The notes: generated by a model from the letters alone, not told the origin. 64,000 nt of DNA from Ruegeria arenilitoris (GCF_013032445.1 NZ_WQCA01000009.1:62001-126000); one strand, 5' to 3'; counted from the first letter of the stretch, positions 1-8,125 are shown. Numbers and translations: made by a program.

Positions 1-228
1 GATGGGGTAGATCAGCACAATGAATATGGCATCGGCTCGTGTGTCCAGAAAATCGTTGTAGCCCGCCCGCAAACAGGCCCTCAGGTCCTGCATTGTCAGG
101 GTTTGCACCTTAGGCAGGTGCCTTGTATCGGCGCTGCCGATACGGTTTACGCTTTCTGCAATATGATCGCCGGTCGCCCCGATGTTCCGGGCGGTCCAAC
201 TGATCGGATTTCCAATTGTCTTGGCCAT
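1..228 (-). CDS. DUF2189-like membrane protein, N-terminal part only
   Basis: The frame runs off the left edge, so only the first 76 residues are visible. It starts MAKTIGNPISWTARNIG and goes on through VNRIGSADTRHLPKVQTL to a segment turning hydrophobic (ADAIFIVLIYPI). This pattern, a short soluble lead, a conserved DL..CLRAGYNDF stretch and then a membrane helix, resembles the start of DUF2189 multi-pass membrane proteins; that assignment is from memory of the family. The ATG at 228 follows a purine-rich GGGAGGGG. Function is unknown, and the rest of the gene lies outside the window. Confidence 0.6.
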   Translation of the reverse strand, partial: MAKTIGNPISWTARNIGATGDHIAESVNRIGSADTRHLPKVQTLTMQDLRACLRAGYNDFLDTRADAIFIVLIYPI

Positions 229-420
229 CGTCATCCCCTCCCTATGCGAGTCTGCGCAGCAGGGTGATTCCGGCTTTGGTTGCCCTTGGCCGGACCAGCC
301 GGCAACGCCTGAGAACCAGTATAGCACATTTTTTCGCGTTGGAGTTGCGTGACGCGGAATCGTGCCGATTGCCCTTATTTTCAGGCGTGTTAGCTTGGGT
401 TCAGGCAACAGGAGATCAAC

Positions 421-1404
421 ATGCAGAAATCGGCAAAAACCGTGGTCATCCATCAACACGGCGGCCCCGGAGTTCTGATGATTGAAAACCGCCCCTTGGG
501 TGCCCCCGGGCCAGGCGAGGTGCGCATCCGCCACCATGCGTGTGGACTGAACTTCATAGATGTTTATCAGCGCGCAGGTTTATACCCGATGGATTTGCCG
601 CACGCTTTGGGAATGGAAGCCGCTGGCGTGATCGAAGCCGTCGGCGAAGGTGTGACCCACCTGGAGCCCGGCCAACGCGCCGCTTATGCCGCTACGCCCG
701 CCGGTGCCTACACCGAAGCGCGGGTGATGCCTGCCGCACAGGTCTGTCCGTTGCCTGACGAGATTCCTTTTGATGCGGCGGCGGCGATGATGCTGAAGGG
801 TATGACGGTCGAATACCTCTTTCACCGCACCACGCCACTGAAACGAGGTGATACTGTGCTTTTCCACGCGGCGGCGGGGGGGGTAGGCCTGATTGCTTGC
901 CAATGGGCGAAATCCGAGGGGATCACCCTGATCGGTACTGCCGGGACGGATGATAAGTGCAGTCTGGCGCAGTTCAACGGCGCTGCTCATTGCATCAACT
1001 ATCAAAAAGAGAACTTTGTCGAACGAGTGGCTGAACTCACCGGTGGCAAGGGTGTGGATGTGGTTATGGACTCGATCGGAGCCGATACGTTCGGCGGATC
1101 GCTGGATTGTCTGAAACCGTTGGGAATGATGATCTCATTTGGCAATGCGTCGGGCTCTGTTCCCCTGCTGGATATCGGTACTCTGGCCCAGAAAGGTTCA
1201 CTCAAAATCACGCGCCCGACTTTATTCACCCACCTTTCTGATCAGGTGGTTTGTCAGGCGATGGCGCGGCGCTTGTTCGGTAAGGTCACGGGTGGAGAGG
1301 TTAAAATTCATATCGATCAGCGTTTCCCGCTAGATCAGGTTGCTGATGCTCACCGTGCATTAGAGGCACGCCAGACCACAGGCAGCACGGTTTTGGAGTT
1401 GTAG
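421..1404 (+). CDS. qor: Zinc-independent NADPH:quinone oxidoreductase
   Basis: A 327-residue member of the medium-chain dehydrogenase/reductase superfamily, quinone oxidoreductase branch. These are soluble enzymes that reduce quinones or activated enones with NADPH. The N-terminal GroES-like domain contains HACGLNFIDVYQRAGLYP, typical of Qor. The Rossmann domain carries the nucleotide-binding motif AAAGGVGLIACQWAKSEG near residue 145. The cysteine ligand set of zinc alcohol dehydrogenases is absent. The length matches the family. The ATG follows AGGAGA with good spacing. The gene stands alone, converging on the outer-membrane protein gene. The physiological substrate cannot be read from the sequence. 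Confidence 0.93.
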   Translation: MQKSAKTVVIHQHGGPGVLMIENRPLGAPGPGEVRIRHHACGLNFIDVYQRAGLYPMDLPHALGMEAAGVIEAVGEGVTHLEPGQRAAYAATPAGAYTEARVMPAAQVCPLPDEIPFDAAAAMMLKGMTVEYLFHRTTPLKRGDTVLFHAAAGGVGLIACQWAKSEGITLIGTAGTDDKCSLAQFNGAAHCINYQKENFVERVAELTGGKGVDVVMDSIGADTFGGSLDCLKPLGMMISFGNASGSVPLLDIGTLAQKGSLKITRPTLFTHLSDQVVCQAMARRLFGKVTGGEVKIHIDQRFPLDQVADAHRALEARQTTGSTVLEL

Positions 1405-1413
1405 CAGATGGCA

Positions 1414-1438
1414 GACCCGGCGCTAAGACCGCCGGGTC
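1414..1438. terminator. Hairpin between convergent genes
   Basis: The arms GACCCGGCG (1414-1422) and CGCCGGGTC (1430-1438) form a perfect 9-bp stem with a 7-base loop. It sits in the 49-base gap between the 3' ends of qor and the outer-membrane gene. There is no T-run on either strand, so it could block or stabilise 3' ends but is not a textbook intrinsic terminator. Confidence 0.45.
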
Positions 1439-1453
1439 CAGCGTCGAGAAGCT

Positions 1454-1987
1454 TCAGAATCTATAGGCTGCGCGAATCTGAAAGGTTGTTGCGTCCACGT
1501 CGATACCGGTCGAATCAAAGTCGTTGAATTCGTGATACAGGATTTCGCCACCGACGCTGATATTCGGGGCAACAATCTGTTCGTAGCCTGCGCCGATGAA
1601 CCATCCGTCGTCACTGCCAAGACTGTCGGTCCCGGCCTTGGCATAACCGCCTACCCCGTAAAGCAGGCCTTCAGGAATGACATTGTAACCAGCCCGTACT
1701 TTGATGCGCCAAACGTCCTCAACCTCGACACCCGGAGTCAGGTCGATGCCGGTCCAATCATAGTCAAAACCGCCACCAACGACCCAATCGCCCAGATCAT
1801 AGTCATATCCAAGAATGATACCGCCGATGGTGCCGTTGCCATCCACGCCCGAAATGTTGGTGTCTACATCAGCATAGCCGATCTGTGCACCGCCATAAAA
1901 TCCGGTCCAGTCGCCCGAGGATTGCGCCATTGCCGATCCAGCCGCAACGGTTGCTATTGCGGAAGCTAATAGAAATCTACCTGTCAT
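1454..1987 (-). CDS. Small outer-membrane beta-barrel protein
   Basis: A 177-residue protein with a clear Sec signal peptide (MTGRFLLASAIATVAAGSAMAQ). The mature part alternates short Gly/aromatic strands (WTGFYGGAQIGYADV, ILGYDYDLGDWVVGGGFDYDW, RAGYNVIPEGLLYGVGGYA) and ends in AAYRF. A C-terminal phenylalanine is the usual BAM recognition signal. This looks like an eight-strand porin-family (OmpA/OmpW-type) barrel. Function is unknown; proteins of this size usually anchor or protect rather than form large pores. AAAGG lies 8-9 bases before the ATG. The leader is long and structured (see 2013-2156). Confidence 0.85.
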   Translation of the reverse strand: MTGRFLLASAIATVAAGSAMAQSSGDWTGFYGGAQIGYADVDTNISGVDGNGTIGGIILGYDYDLGDWVVGGGFDYDWTGIDLTPGVEVEDVWRIKVRAGYNVIPEGLLYGVGGYAKAGTDSLGSDDGWFIGAGYEQIVAPNISVGGEILYHEFNDFDSTGIDVDATTFQIRAAYRF

Positions 1988-2012
1988 TGTTTAACCTTTC
2001 GTTCGAATTGCC

Positions 2013-2156
2013 ACACAGCAGTTTTGCTGTGTTCTTTCGTCTTCAAACATCACTACGATCCGGTCTCACAACCGGATCACAGCGCATTCATACATTCCGA
2101 CCCGAAAAGAGGCGCCACTGTTTTCTCTGTGGCTGCATCGGTCCGCTTATGCGGAC
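2013..2156 (-). promoter_or_regulatory. Hairpin-rich 5' leader of the outer-membrane gene
   Basis: Four inverted repeats lie between the predicted promoter and the start codon at 1987. Their arms are 2141-2146/2151-2156 (GTCCGC, GCGGAC), 2114-2118/2129-2133 (GCCAC, GTGGC), 2057-2064/2071-2078 (GATCCGGT, ACCGGATC) and 2013-2020/2025-2032 (ACACAGCA, TGCTGTGT). If transcription starts near 2165 the leader is about 178 nt. The last stem ends about 25 nt before the start codon and leaves the ribosome site single-stranded. Outer-membrane mRNAs are often controlled through leader stability or sRNA pairing; that role is inference here. Confidence 0.45.
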
Positions 2157-2171
2157 GCATTGTTTGCTAAA

Positions 2172-2200
2172 AATGTAGGTCTGCAATAGGCGTGTTTCAA
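2172..2200 (-). promoter_or_regulatory. Predicted sigma-70-like promoter for the outer-membrane gene
   Basis: On the minus strand, TTGAAA (2195-2200) is followed after exactly 17 bases by TACATT (2172-2177). Both boxes are close to consensus. The start point would be near 2165, giving the long leader described at 2013-2156. Assigned by eye only. Confidence 0.45.
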
Positions 2201-2206
2201 ACAACA

Positions 2207-2234
2207 ATCGGCGGCAGAGTGTTCTGCCGCCGAT
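2207..2234 (-). terminator. Intrinsic terminator after the YHS gene
   Basis: The arms ATCGGCGGCAGA (2207-2218) and TCTGCCGCCGAT (2223-2234) make a perfect 12-bp GC-rich stem with a 4-base loop, 20 bases past the YHS stop codon. On the minus strand it is followed by the T-rich tract TGTTGTTTG. This fits Rho-independent termination of the YHS gene. Confidence 0.75.
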
Positions 2235-2254
2235 CTGTAAATCCTGTCAGCGAG

Positions 2255-2728
2255 TTATTGCTGCAGCTCTGCTGGAGATTTATCGGCAATGCTTTCCCAA
2301 TTGGTGCTGGCCTGCTCGATAAAGCCCGGGATGTCGCCTTCCCAGCGTTCCTGAATGTCCTGCGACAGGTTCAGGTACAGCTTGTTGTCGACGATTTTCC
2401 AGTGGTTCGGATCACCGTCGAACTTGAACCCCATCGCAGCACCAAAGGCGCAATAACCACCATAGGCCGGCAGGTAAGCTTCGGGGTTTTCTTCGAATGC
2501 GGCTTTGTTTTCTTCATTGGCAAAGCGGTACAGCGCGTCGTTGTGCAACGTGGTGATGCGGTAATCACCCTTGGTCGGCTCACCATCGGTGAAATAGGCA
2601 ACTGGGTCGTAACCCTGCAGCGCCAGACCGGTCGAGCTTGCGTTCAGTTCAACGCCAGCCGCCAAGGCCGAGCTTGCGATTGCAACGGACAGCGCGACGC
2701 CGCCAATGATGGATTTGAACTTGTTCAT
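2255..2728 (-). CDS. Secreted YHS domain-containing protein
   Basis: A 157-residue protein. The start chosen is the ATG at 2728 (MNKFKSIIGGVALSVAIASSALAAG), which gives a clean signal peptide and has AGGTG 6-7 bases upstream; the longer frame adds 33 residues with no signal character. The mature part has the YHS signature GYDPVAYFTDGEPTKGDY, with FANEENKAAFEENPEAYLP and YGGYCAFGAAMG following. YHS domains are small, often metal-associated modules. Periplasmic single-domain versions like this one are common in marine alphaproteobacteria and have no firm function. It has its own terminator at 2207-2234. Confidence 0.85.
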   Translation of the reverse strand: MNKFKSIIGGVALSVAIASSALAAGVELNASSTGLALQGYDPVAYFTDGEPTKGDYRITTLHNDALYRFANEENKAAFEENPEAYLPAYGGYCAFGAAMGFKFDGDPNHWKIVDNKLYLNLSQDIQERWEGDIPGFIEQASTNWESIADKSPAELQQ

Positions 2729-2923
2729 TGTTTTCACCTTTCGTGAAACGGATGGTCCGGCGGCGCGGCAATTGCACCAGGACACCCCTTTGGATTTTTG
2801 TCCGTGCGACCGGTAATTGGCCGTCACGCAACCGAAGTGGGCAATCGCTTCATCACGTTCAAAACAATCAATTGTGAATGTGCGCGGATGAAGGGGTAAT
2901 GTTCGAAAGTGCGCAGGGTGAGG

Positions 2924-3193
2924 TCACGGATCGGGTTCGAACGCAATGACGAAGGCGATGACCTTTTCTGCCGACATCTCGCAGGGGCGCAGCAACTCAC
3001 CGCTGTTTTGGGGCAGATAAAGGTTCAAACTGATGTAATCGCCGCCGCCCAGTTCATGCGCAACAAGCTTGTGCGATTTGCCCGCGACAAGTTCCGTGCG
3101 ACTGACGATATACCGTTTGCCTTTGCTCCGCCCGGTAGACGAGCCGAGAGGAATGCCGAAAAATGAGGTCAGGAATGCGTGTGGCGCGGTCAA
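2924..3193 (-). CDS. Small protein of unknown function downstream of plsY
   Basis: 89 residues from a TTG start whose TTGA overlaps the plsY stop codon, a usual mark of translational coupling. It has no signal peptide, membrane helix or motif that I recognise. The C-terminal half (GGDYISLNLYLPQNSGELL, then AEKVIAFVIAFEPDP) looks like beta strands. It is the last gene of the pyrB-plsY operon. An internal start would shorten it. Function unknown; coding status rests on the overlap and protein-like composition. Confidence 0.6.
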   Translation of the reverse strand: MTAPHAFLTSFFGIPLGSSTGRSKGKRYIVSRTELVAGKSHKLVAHELGGGDYISLNLYLPQNSGELLRPCEMSAEKVIAFVIAFEPDP

Positions 3194-3795
3194 GACTGGC
3201 CAATTTTGGGTTCAGTCCCGGCCCTGATCCGTGCCAGATTTGCATTGTGGCGCCAATAGACCAAAAGGGTCAGGACGATGCCTAGGAAAAAGGTCGCGCT
3301 ATCCGTAAGCAGCATTATCCAGATAGTCGACGTTGCCGCCGCCACCAGCGCGCCCAGCGAGGAAATCCGCCAGATCGCGGCCGCGACCAGCCAGCTCAGG
3401 CAGCAGGCCACGCCCACGCGCCAGTCCAGCGCCAGCCACAGTCCCAGGAACGTGGCCACACCCTTGCCGCCCTTGAACCCCAACCAGACGGGGAAGCAAT
3501 GGCCCAGAAATGCGGTCAGGGCGGCAATCTGAGCGGCATCTTCTCCGACCATCGCACGGGCCAGCAATACGGCGACAGCCCCCTTGGCGGCATCAAAAAC
3601 CAACGTCAGTGCCGCGGCACCCTTATTTCCGGTGCGCAAGACATTGGTCGCGCCGATGTTGCCGGACCCGATATCGCGCAGATTGCCCAGCCCCATGACC
3701 TTGGCAACGATCATTCCGAACGGGATCGATCCGATCAAATACCCAATGGCGGCCCAGAGGATCAACTGGGTCGTCGAAGCGTCAAGTGGGGGCAT
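3190..3795 (-). CDS. plsY: Acyl-phosphate:glycerol-3-phosphate acyltransferase PlsY
   Basis: This inner-membrane enzyme moves the acyl group from acyl-phosphate to glycerol-3-phosphate, the first acylation in phospholipid synthesis. At 201 residues it has the family length and all three conserved loops: GYLIGSIPFGMIVAK near the N-terminus, GSGNIGATNVLRTGNKG (about residues 41-57) and WLGFKGGKGVATFLG (about 103-117). The rest is hydrophobic helices. Its ATG overlaps the stop of the upstream dihydroorotase-like gene by one base (TGATG). The partner acyltransferase plsC lies at 57228-57968. Confidence 0.95.
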   Translation of the reverse strand: MPPLDASTTQLILWAAIGYLIGSIPFGMIVAKVMGLGNLRDIGSGNIGATNVLRTGNKGAAALTLVFDAAKGAVAVLLARAMVGEDAAQIAALTAFLGHCFPVWLGFKGGKGVATFLGLWLALDWRVGVACCLSWLVAAAIWRISSLGALVAAATSTIWIMLLTDSATFFLGIVLTLLVYWRHNANLARIRAGTEPKIGQS

Positions 3796-5075
3796 CAGGT
3801 TCTCCGGTAAACTTCTTGGCCTGCTACATATGTTGCGGTGACCTTACCTTGCATCCGCTGGCCGTCAAACGGTGTGTTCTGCGATTTCGATTTTAATGAA
3901 AACCGGTCAAGCACAAAGGGCACATCCGGGTCGAACAGCACCAGATCGGCGGGCGCACCCTCGGCCAGACGGCCCGAGTCCAGTCCCAGTCGTTTTGCCG
4001 GATTCAGCGCCATAGCCCGGAACAGGGTCGGCAGGTCCAACTGATCTGCGTGATACAGGCGCAGCGCCGCAGGCAGCAGCGTTTCCAACGCCACCGCGCC
4101 CGAGGCCGCCTCTTCGAACGGCAGACGCTTGCTTTCCTCGTCCTGCGGGGTGTGCATTGAGCTGATGATGTCGATCAGTCCGGTCCGCACTGCGTCAATC
4201 ACCGCTTGCCGGTCATCCTCGGACCGAAGCGGCGGTTTGACCTTGAAGAAGGTGCGATAGTCGGCGACGTCCAGTTCGTTCAGGGTCAGATGGTGGATCG
4301 AGGTTCCGGCGGTGATGTCCAGCCCGTTACGTTTGGCGCGCTCCAGCGCGGGCAGGGCGCGGGCGGTGGTGATCTGGTCGGCGTGATAAGCCGCGCCGGT
4401 CATTTCCAGCAACGCGATGTCGCGGTCCAGCCCCATGCGTTCCGCCATAGGTGACACAGCGGGCAGGCCGCGCAGGGCGGCGAACTTGCCGCTGGTGGCC
4501 GCCGCACCGTTGCTGAGGCCGGGTTCCTGCGGGTGCGCGATGACCAACGCGCCGCAGGACCGTGCATAGGTCAGGGCACGGGAAAACACTTTGGTATTGG
4601 CGATGACGTGGTCGCAATCGGTGAAGGCGACGGCCCCGGCATCCTGCAGGAAGCCGATCTCGGTCATCTCGCGTCCGTCACGGCCTTTGGTCAGGGCGGC
4701 CATGGGCAGGACGTTGACCGGCGCATCCGCCTGCGCGCGTCGGGTGGCGAATTCCAGCGTTTCAGGCGTGTCCACGGCGGGCAGCGTATCGGGGCGGGTG
4801 ACGATGGTGGTCACCCCTCCGGCAGCGGCGGCCAGACCGGCGGATTTATAGCTTTCCTTGTGGCGCTCACCCGGTTCGCAGACCTTGACGCCGATATCGA
4901 CGATACCGGGGGCGAGGCATTTGCCATTACAGTCAATGACCCGCGCGTCCGAGGCCGGAGCATCCCCTTCGCCGCGCGCGGCAATCTTGCCATCGTTCGC
5001 TTGGAGCCAGCCGAGGCTATCCGTGCCGGTTTCCGGGTCGATCAGGCGTGCGTTTGAAAAGAGTACAGCAGTCAT
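3795..5075 (-). CDS. Dihydroorotase-like protein lacking catalytic residues (PyrX/PyrC' type)
   Basis: A 426-residue class I dihydroorotase homologue, full length and in frame. The active-site signatures are changed. The metal-binding DxHxHxREPG reads DIGVKVCEPGERH, losing both histidines and the substrate arginine. The usual HxED segment reads IAHPQEPGLS. The catalytic-base segment TDHAPH reads SSMHTPQ. Only the GTSIHHLTLNE histidines look conserved. Such proteins (PyrC' or PyrX) lie next to pyrB in several bacteria, where they assemble with aspartate carbamoyltransferase without catalysing the dihydroorotase step. Here pyrB is in the same operon, three genes upstream. A functional pyrC must then exist elsewhere. 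Automatic tools would call this pyrC. Confidence 0.9.
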   Translation of the reverse strand: MTAVLFSNARLIDPETGTDSLGWLQANDGKIAARGEGDAPASDARVIDCNGKCLAPGIVDIGVKVCEPGERHKESYKSAGLAAAAGGVTTIVTRPDTLPAVDTPETLEFATRRAQADAPVNVLPMAALTKGRDGREMTEIGFLQDAGAVAFTDCDHVIANTKVFSRALTYARSCGALVIAHPQEPGLSNGAAATSGKFAALRGLPAVSPMAERMGLDRDIALLEMTGAAYHADQITTARALPALERAKRNGLDITAGTSIHHLTLNELDVADYRTFFKVKPPLRSEDDRQAVIDAVRTGLIDIISSMHTPQDEESKRLPFEEAASGAVALETLLPAALRLYHADQLDLPTLFRAMALNPAKRLGLDSGRLAEGAPADLVLFDPDVPFVLDRFSLKSKSQNTPFDGQRMQGKVTATYVAGQEVYRRT

Positions 5076-5533
5076 TTCGAGGCCTCTCGGGCTTGGGTCA
5101 GTGCCTTCAATGCAGCATCGGGGTCGGGCAGATGTTCAAATGCGAAAAAGGGGTGGCGGGGAAACAACACTGCTCGACGACCGGAGCGGAAATTCAGAAA
5201 CTGGTCGATCTTCAGGCACTTTGACTTCAGGTCTTTGTTGAGTTTCCATGCATTTTCCGATGTCACGACATAAATCTGTTGCGACCTGACGAACCGATCG
5301 GCCCACAACACAAAACCAAACGCGATAGTACAGGAAAACAACTTCCAAAAATCGCGGACAGTTTCAAAGAGCCAGGGGCTTGCCAGCCAAATGGTAGCGA
5401 TCAGAGCAAGCACACCTTTGTAGGCCCATGCAAACCGAGGTGGAAAATACCCCTGATCCGGACGGCCTGCCCACAGTACCTCTTCCCCATCGGGAATCCG
5501 TTTGCGCCACCAATCCTTGTCGGCGACGGTCAT
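5072..5533 (-). CDS. Unknown membrane protein with PH-like C-terminal part
   Basis: 153 residues. The N-terminus contains IPDGEEVLWAGRPDQGYFPP, like the GE.VLW.GRP lead-in of bacterial PH-domain membrane proteins (YdbS/YdbT type). Two hydrophobic segments follow (GVLALIATIWLASPWLF and FSCTIAFGFVLWADRF). The C-terminal soluble part (QQIYVVTSENAWKLNKDLK and onward) could form the PH-like barrel. It overlaps both neighbours by four bases (start ATGA with the 128-residue gene, stop with the pyrX start). The fold is inference and the role unknown; the location suggests co-production with aspartate carbamoyltransferase. Confidence 0.75.
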   Translation of the reverse strand: MTVADKDWWRKRIPDGEEVLWAGRPDQGYFPPRFAWAYKGVLALIATIWLASPWLFETVRDFWKLFSCTIAFGFVLWADRFVRSQQIYVVTSENAWKLNKDLKSKCLKIDQFLNFRSGRRAVLFPRHPFFAFEHLPDPDAALKALTQAREASK

Positions 5534-5916
5534 CCAATCGCCCTTTCAATGGCGGCTTTGGTGGCGGTGGGATCGGCCTGATACTTGATCAGGTGTTTGT
5601 CACCGCCCTTAGTGACGATCTGGACGAAGCTGCCCAAAACGTTGACGGCTTTGATCTGGTTCAGCGCCACTTTGCGCGGGCCGGGGCCGGTGAGGGTGGT
5701 GTCGGTCATCTCCCACGTGGCGACCAGTTCTTCGGACGCCAGATACCATGCGCGGATGCCGATGGCGGCTAGGCCTGCCGGCGCGCCGGTCCAGGGATAA
5801 GGGTTGCCGATCAGCCAGAGGATGATCATCGCGCCTGCCATCGCAAAGGCGGCCAGCCATGCGTTGGTGCGGATATAGGCGCCTTTGTCGGGGGCGAAGA
5901 TCACAGGATCAGCCAC
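5530..5916 (-). CDS. Unknown two-helix membrane protein, PH-like
   Basis: 128 residues. After a short soluble lead ([18 protein letters not shown]) come two hydrophobic segments (AFAMAGAMIILWLIG and GAPAGLAAIGIRAWYLAS). Then follows a strand-rich tail (WEMTDTTLTGPGPRKVAL, VNVLGSFVQIVTKGGDKHLIKY) like a bacterial PH (bPH2) module. Its layout matches the 153-residue protein downstream, so the two may be distant paralogues acting as a pair. It overlaps the upstream gene by 16 bases and the downstream gene by 4. Function unknown. Confidence 0.75.
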   Translation of the reverse strand: MADPVIFAPDKGAYIRTNAWLAAFAMAGAMIILWLIGNPYPWTGAPAGLAAIGIRAWYLASEELVATWEMTDTTLTGPGPRKVALNQIKAVNVLGSFVQIVTKGGDKHLIKYQADPTATKAAIERAIG

Positions 5917-6419
5917 AAGGCACCTCCGATTGCCAGCAGGATCACCACCGCCAGAAGGGCCGAACCGATGCGGCGGGGTCTGTCATCCTGCGGCGCGGTT
6001 TGTGGCGCCGAGAACGGCTTTGCGCTTTCGGTTTCAATCGGGCCGCCGGTCCAGTTGGTAGCCTCTTCGGTGTAAAGACCGGCCAGATGCAGCCTCGGGT
6101 CCGGCGTCAGCGTCGCCGCGCGGTCACCAAAGGCGGCACTGCGGACAACCATGACCCAGCCTTCGATGGCCTCCAGTGCGGTGCGGTCCAGTTGATCGGC
6201 GGATACACCACAGCCCTCGTTCAGATAGCCATAAAGCCCAAGGTCTTCGAGGTCCGACACTGGAAAGACGTCGATCTGATCCGTATCCAGCCCCGCCACG
6301 CCCAAGACCTGATCGGCAGCACCTGCTTCGCGCAGAAACTTCGCCTCTTCCGGGCGCATTTCCAGCGTGAACAGGCGGATTACGCCGCGTTCATGGGGGG
6401 CGACGGTCAGATCGCTCAT
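5901..6419 (-). CDS. Unknown protein with C-terminal membrane anchor, next to pyrB
   Basis: 172 residues. About 145 soluble acidic residues (for example [40 protein letters not shown]) are followed by a proline-rich linker and one C-terminal helix ([22 protein letters not shown]). It has no signal peptide, so it looks tail-anchored with the soluble part in the cytoplasm. Its ATG overlaps the pyrB stop (ATGA). I do not recognise the family. Its position next to pyrB suggests it could link aspartate carbamoyltransferase to the membrane; this is speculation from order alone. Confidence 0.75.
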   Translation of the reverse strand: MSDLTVAPHERGVIRLFTLEMRPEEAKFLREAGAADQVLGVAGLDTDQIDVFPVSDLEDLGLYGYLNEGCGVSADQLDRTALEAIEGWVMVVRSAAFGDRAATLTPDPRLHLAGLYTEEATNWTGGPIETESAKPFSAPQTAPQDDRPRRIGSALLAVVILLAIGGALWLIL

Positions 6420-7351
6420 GCGGCGTCTCGCTGATTGCGGGCCAGCAGTTCCATCGCGGCCATGCGGACGGCCACGCCCATCTCGACCTGTTCCTGAATG
6501 ACCGATCGGTTGATGTCGTCGGCCAGCGTGCCGTCGATCTCGACCCCGCGATTCATCGGGCCGGGGTGCATGACAATAGCGTCGGGCTTGGCCAGTGCCA
6601 GCTTTGCGGCATCCAGACCGTAGCGGTGGTAATATTCACGTTCCGAGGGGATGAAGCCGCCGTCCATCCGTTCTTTCTGAAGGCGCAGCATCATGACGAC
6701 GTCGACGTCTTTCAGCCCTTCGTTCATGTCGTCGTAAATCTCAGCGCCGAACTCGGCGAATTGGCCGGGGACCAGCGTCGGCGGTCCGATCAGACGGATA
6801 CGGTTTTCCATCTTGCCCAGCAGGATCAGGTTCGACCGCGCCACGCGGGAGTGGGCCACGTCACCGCAAATGGCGATGTTCAGACGGTGCAGGCGGCCCT
6901 TGGCGCGGCGAATGGTCAGCGCGTCCAACAAGGCTTGCGTAGGGTGTTCGTGCCGCCCGTCGCCCGCGTTCAGTACGGCGCAATTCACTTTCTGGGCCAG
7001 CAGATCGACCGCGCCGGAATGCGGGTGCCGCACCACCAGAAGATCGGGATGCATCGCGTTCAGCGTCATTGCGGTGTCGATTAACGTCTCGCCCTTTTTG
7101 ATCGAGCTGGCCTGCATCGCCATGTTCATCACATCCGCGCCCAGACGCTTGCCTGCCAGTTCGAAACTGGCCTGCGTGCGGGTTGAGTTTTCGAAGAACA
7201 TGTTGATCTGCGTCAGCCCCGACAGCACGTCAGAATGCTTGGTCGACTGGCGGTTCATGTCGACGTATTTCTCGGCCAGATCAAGGATGGCTGTGATATC
7301 GGATTGCGACAGATGCTCGATGCCAAGAAGGTGACGATGGGCGAAACGCAT
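6416..7351 (-). CDS. pyrB: Aspartate carbamoyltransferase, catalytic chain
   Basis: This enzyme condenses carbamoyl phosphate with aspartate, the second step of pyrimidine synthesis. At 311 residues it carries the carbamoyl-phosphate loop [20 protein letters not shown], the [10 protein letters not shown] motif and the aspartate-side [12 protein letters not shown]. The start chosen is the ATG at 7351 because AGGAG lies 7 bases upstream; a TTG seven codons earlier is the longer option. It heads an operon of seven overlapping genes running to 2924. No pyrI regulatory chain is present; a PyrX-type partner is encoded in the same operon instead. Confidence 0.95.
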   Translation of the reverse strand: MRFAHRHLLGIEHLSQSDITAILDLAEKYVDMNRQSTKHSDVLSGLTQINMFFENSTRTQASFELAGKRLGADVMNMAMQASSIKKGETLIDTAMTLNAMHPDLLVVRHPHSGAVDLLAQKVNCAVLNAGDGRHEHPTQALLDALTIRRAKGRLHRLNIAICGDVAHSRVARSNLILLGKMENRIRLIGPPTLVPGQFAEFGAEIYDDMNEGLKDVDVVMMLRLQKERMDGGFIPSEREYYHRYGLDAAKLALAKPDAIVMHPGPMNRGVEIDGTLADDINRSVIQEQVEMGVAVRMAAMELLARNQRDAA

Positions 7352-7410
7352 GGGCGGGCTCCTGTCTGACAATCGAGCCGCTTATAGAAAGCCGCGCGCG
7401 CGAGGGCAAC

Positions 7411-8040
7411 CTAAGGATCAGATCCTTCGGGTAGTTTCTCGCACCCACCCTCAGGCAAACACTGCTCGCCGGGTTTGCACCACTTGCCATAACCGCAATC
7501 GACGGCCTTGATCGGGACGCAGCCCTGATGTTCGGAACATTTGAATCCGGGGCGGCATTGCGAGTCTGTCTCTTCGCACAAAAACCAGCCGGGGCGTGAG
7601 CATCCGCCGCCCGGCAGACAGGACGACCCCGCCGCACAGGACTGGCCGTCATCGCACAGCGTGGGAAGGCCCTCGATTGCCGTGTTCGGATCGAAACCGG
7701 GCGTTCTGCGCTCGCATTCGCCACGGGCGTTGCAAACCGTGCCGCCGGGGCAATCCAGGCGCGAGGTGCATTTGTTGGCCCCCGCCGGTGCGCAGCGGGT
7801 GCTGCCGGGAACACATCGCTCAAACGGTCCGCAGGTTCGCCCACCGCCGCAATAGGTGCCACCCAAGGGGATGCAGTAGCCGTCAAAGCTGCACCTCTGG
7901 CCGCCTGAACAGCATCGGGAACCACATTGGAATTGCCCGCCTCGGCATTGGCTGTTGCGGTCGAACAATTGCGCAGAAGCTGGTCCGCCGAGCGGGATCA
8001 GCAGCAGGAAAATCAAAAGGAATCGCAACAGGACCAGCAT
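7411..8040 (-). CDS. Secreted cysteine-rich repeat protein
   Basis: 209 residues from the ATG at 8040; a TTG at 8079 would add 13. The N-terminus is a hydrophobic signal ([23 protein letters not shown]). The mature part has 26 cysteines by my count, in modules such as [38 protein letters not shown] and [13 protein letters not shown], each about 25-30 residues and often ending GxC.P or GGC. The spacing recalls small disulfide-knot modules (EGF- or Dickkopf-like) more than metallothionein. Outside the cell it is probably held by disulfides. Function unknown. It lies between pyrB and the divergent glycosylase gene, without an obvious operon partner. Confidence 0.75.
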   Translation of the reverse strand: MLVLLRFLLIFLLLIPLGGPASAQLFDRNSQCRGGQFQCGSRCCSGGQRCSFDGYCIPLGGTYCGGGRTCGPFERCVPGSTRCAPAGANKCTSRLDCPGGTVCNARGECERRTPGFDPNTAIEGLPTLCDDGQSCAAGSSCLPGGGCSRPGWFLCEETDSQCRPGFKCSEHQGCVPIKAVDCGYGKWCKPGEQCLPEGGCEKLPEGSDP

Positions 8041-8125
8041 GAATACCGCAATGGTCGGTGCGACGGACCGCCCGATCAAGGCCTATTCGCTTTCCCTCGT
8101 TCAAAAGCTGGTTAGATTGAGGGGT

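Noticed and set aside
3795..5075. Active dihydroorotase pyrC
   Set aside because: Metal-binding and base residues are missing, as described in the feature entry.
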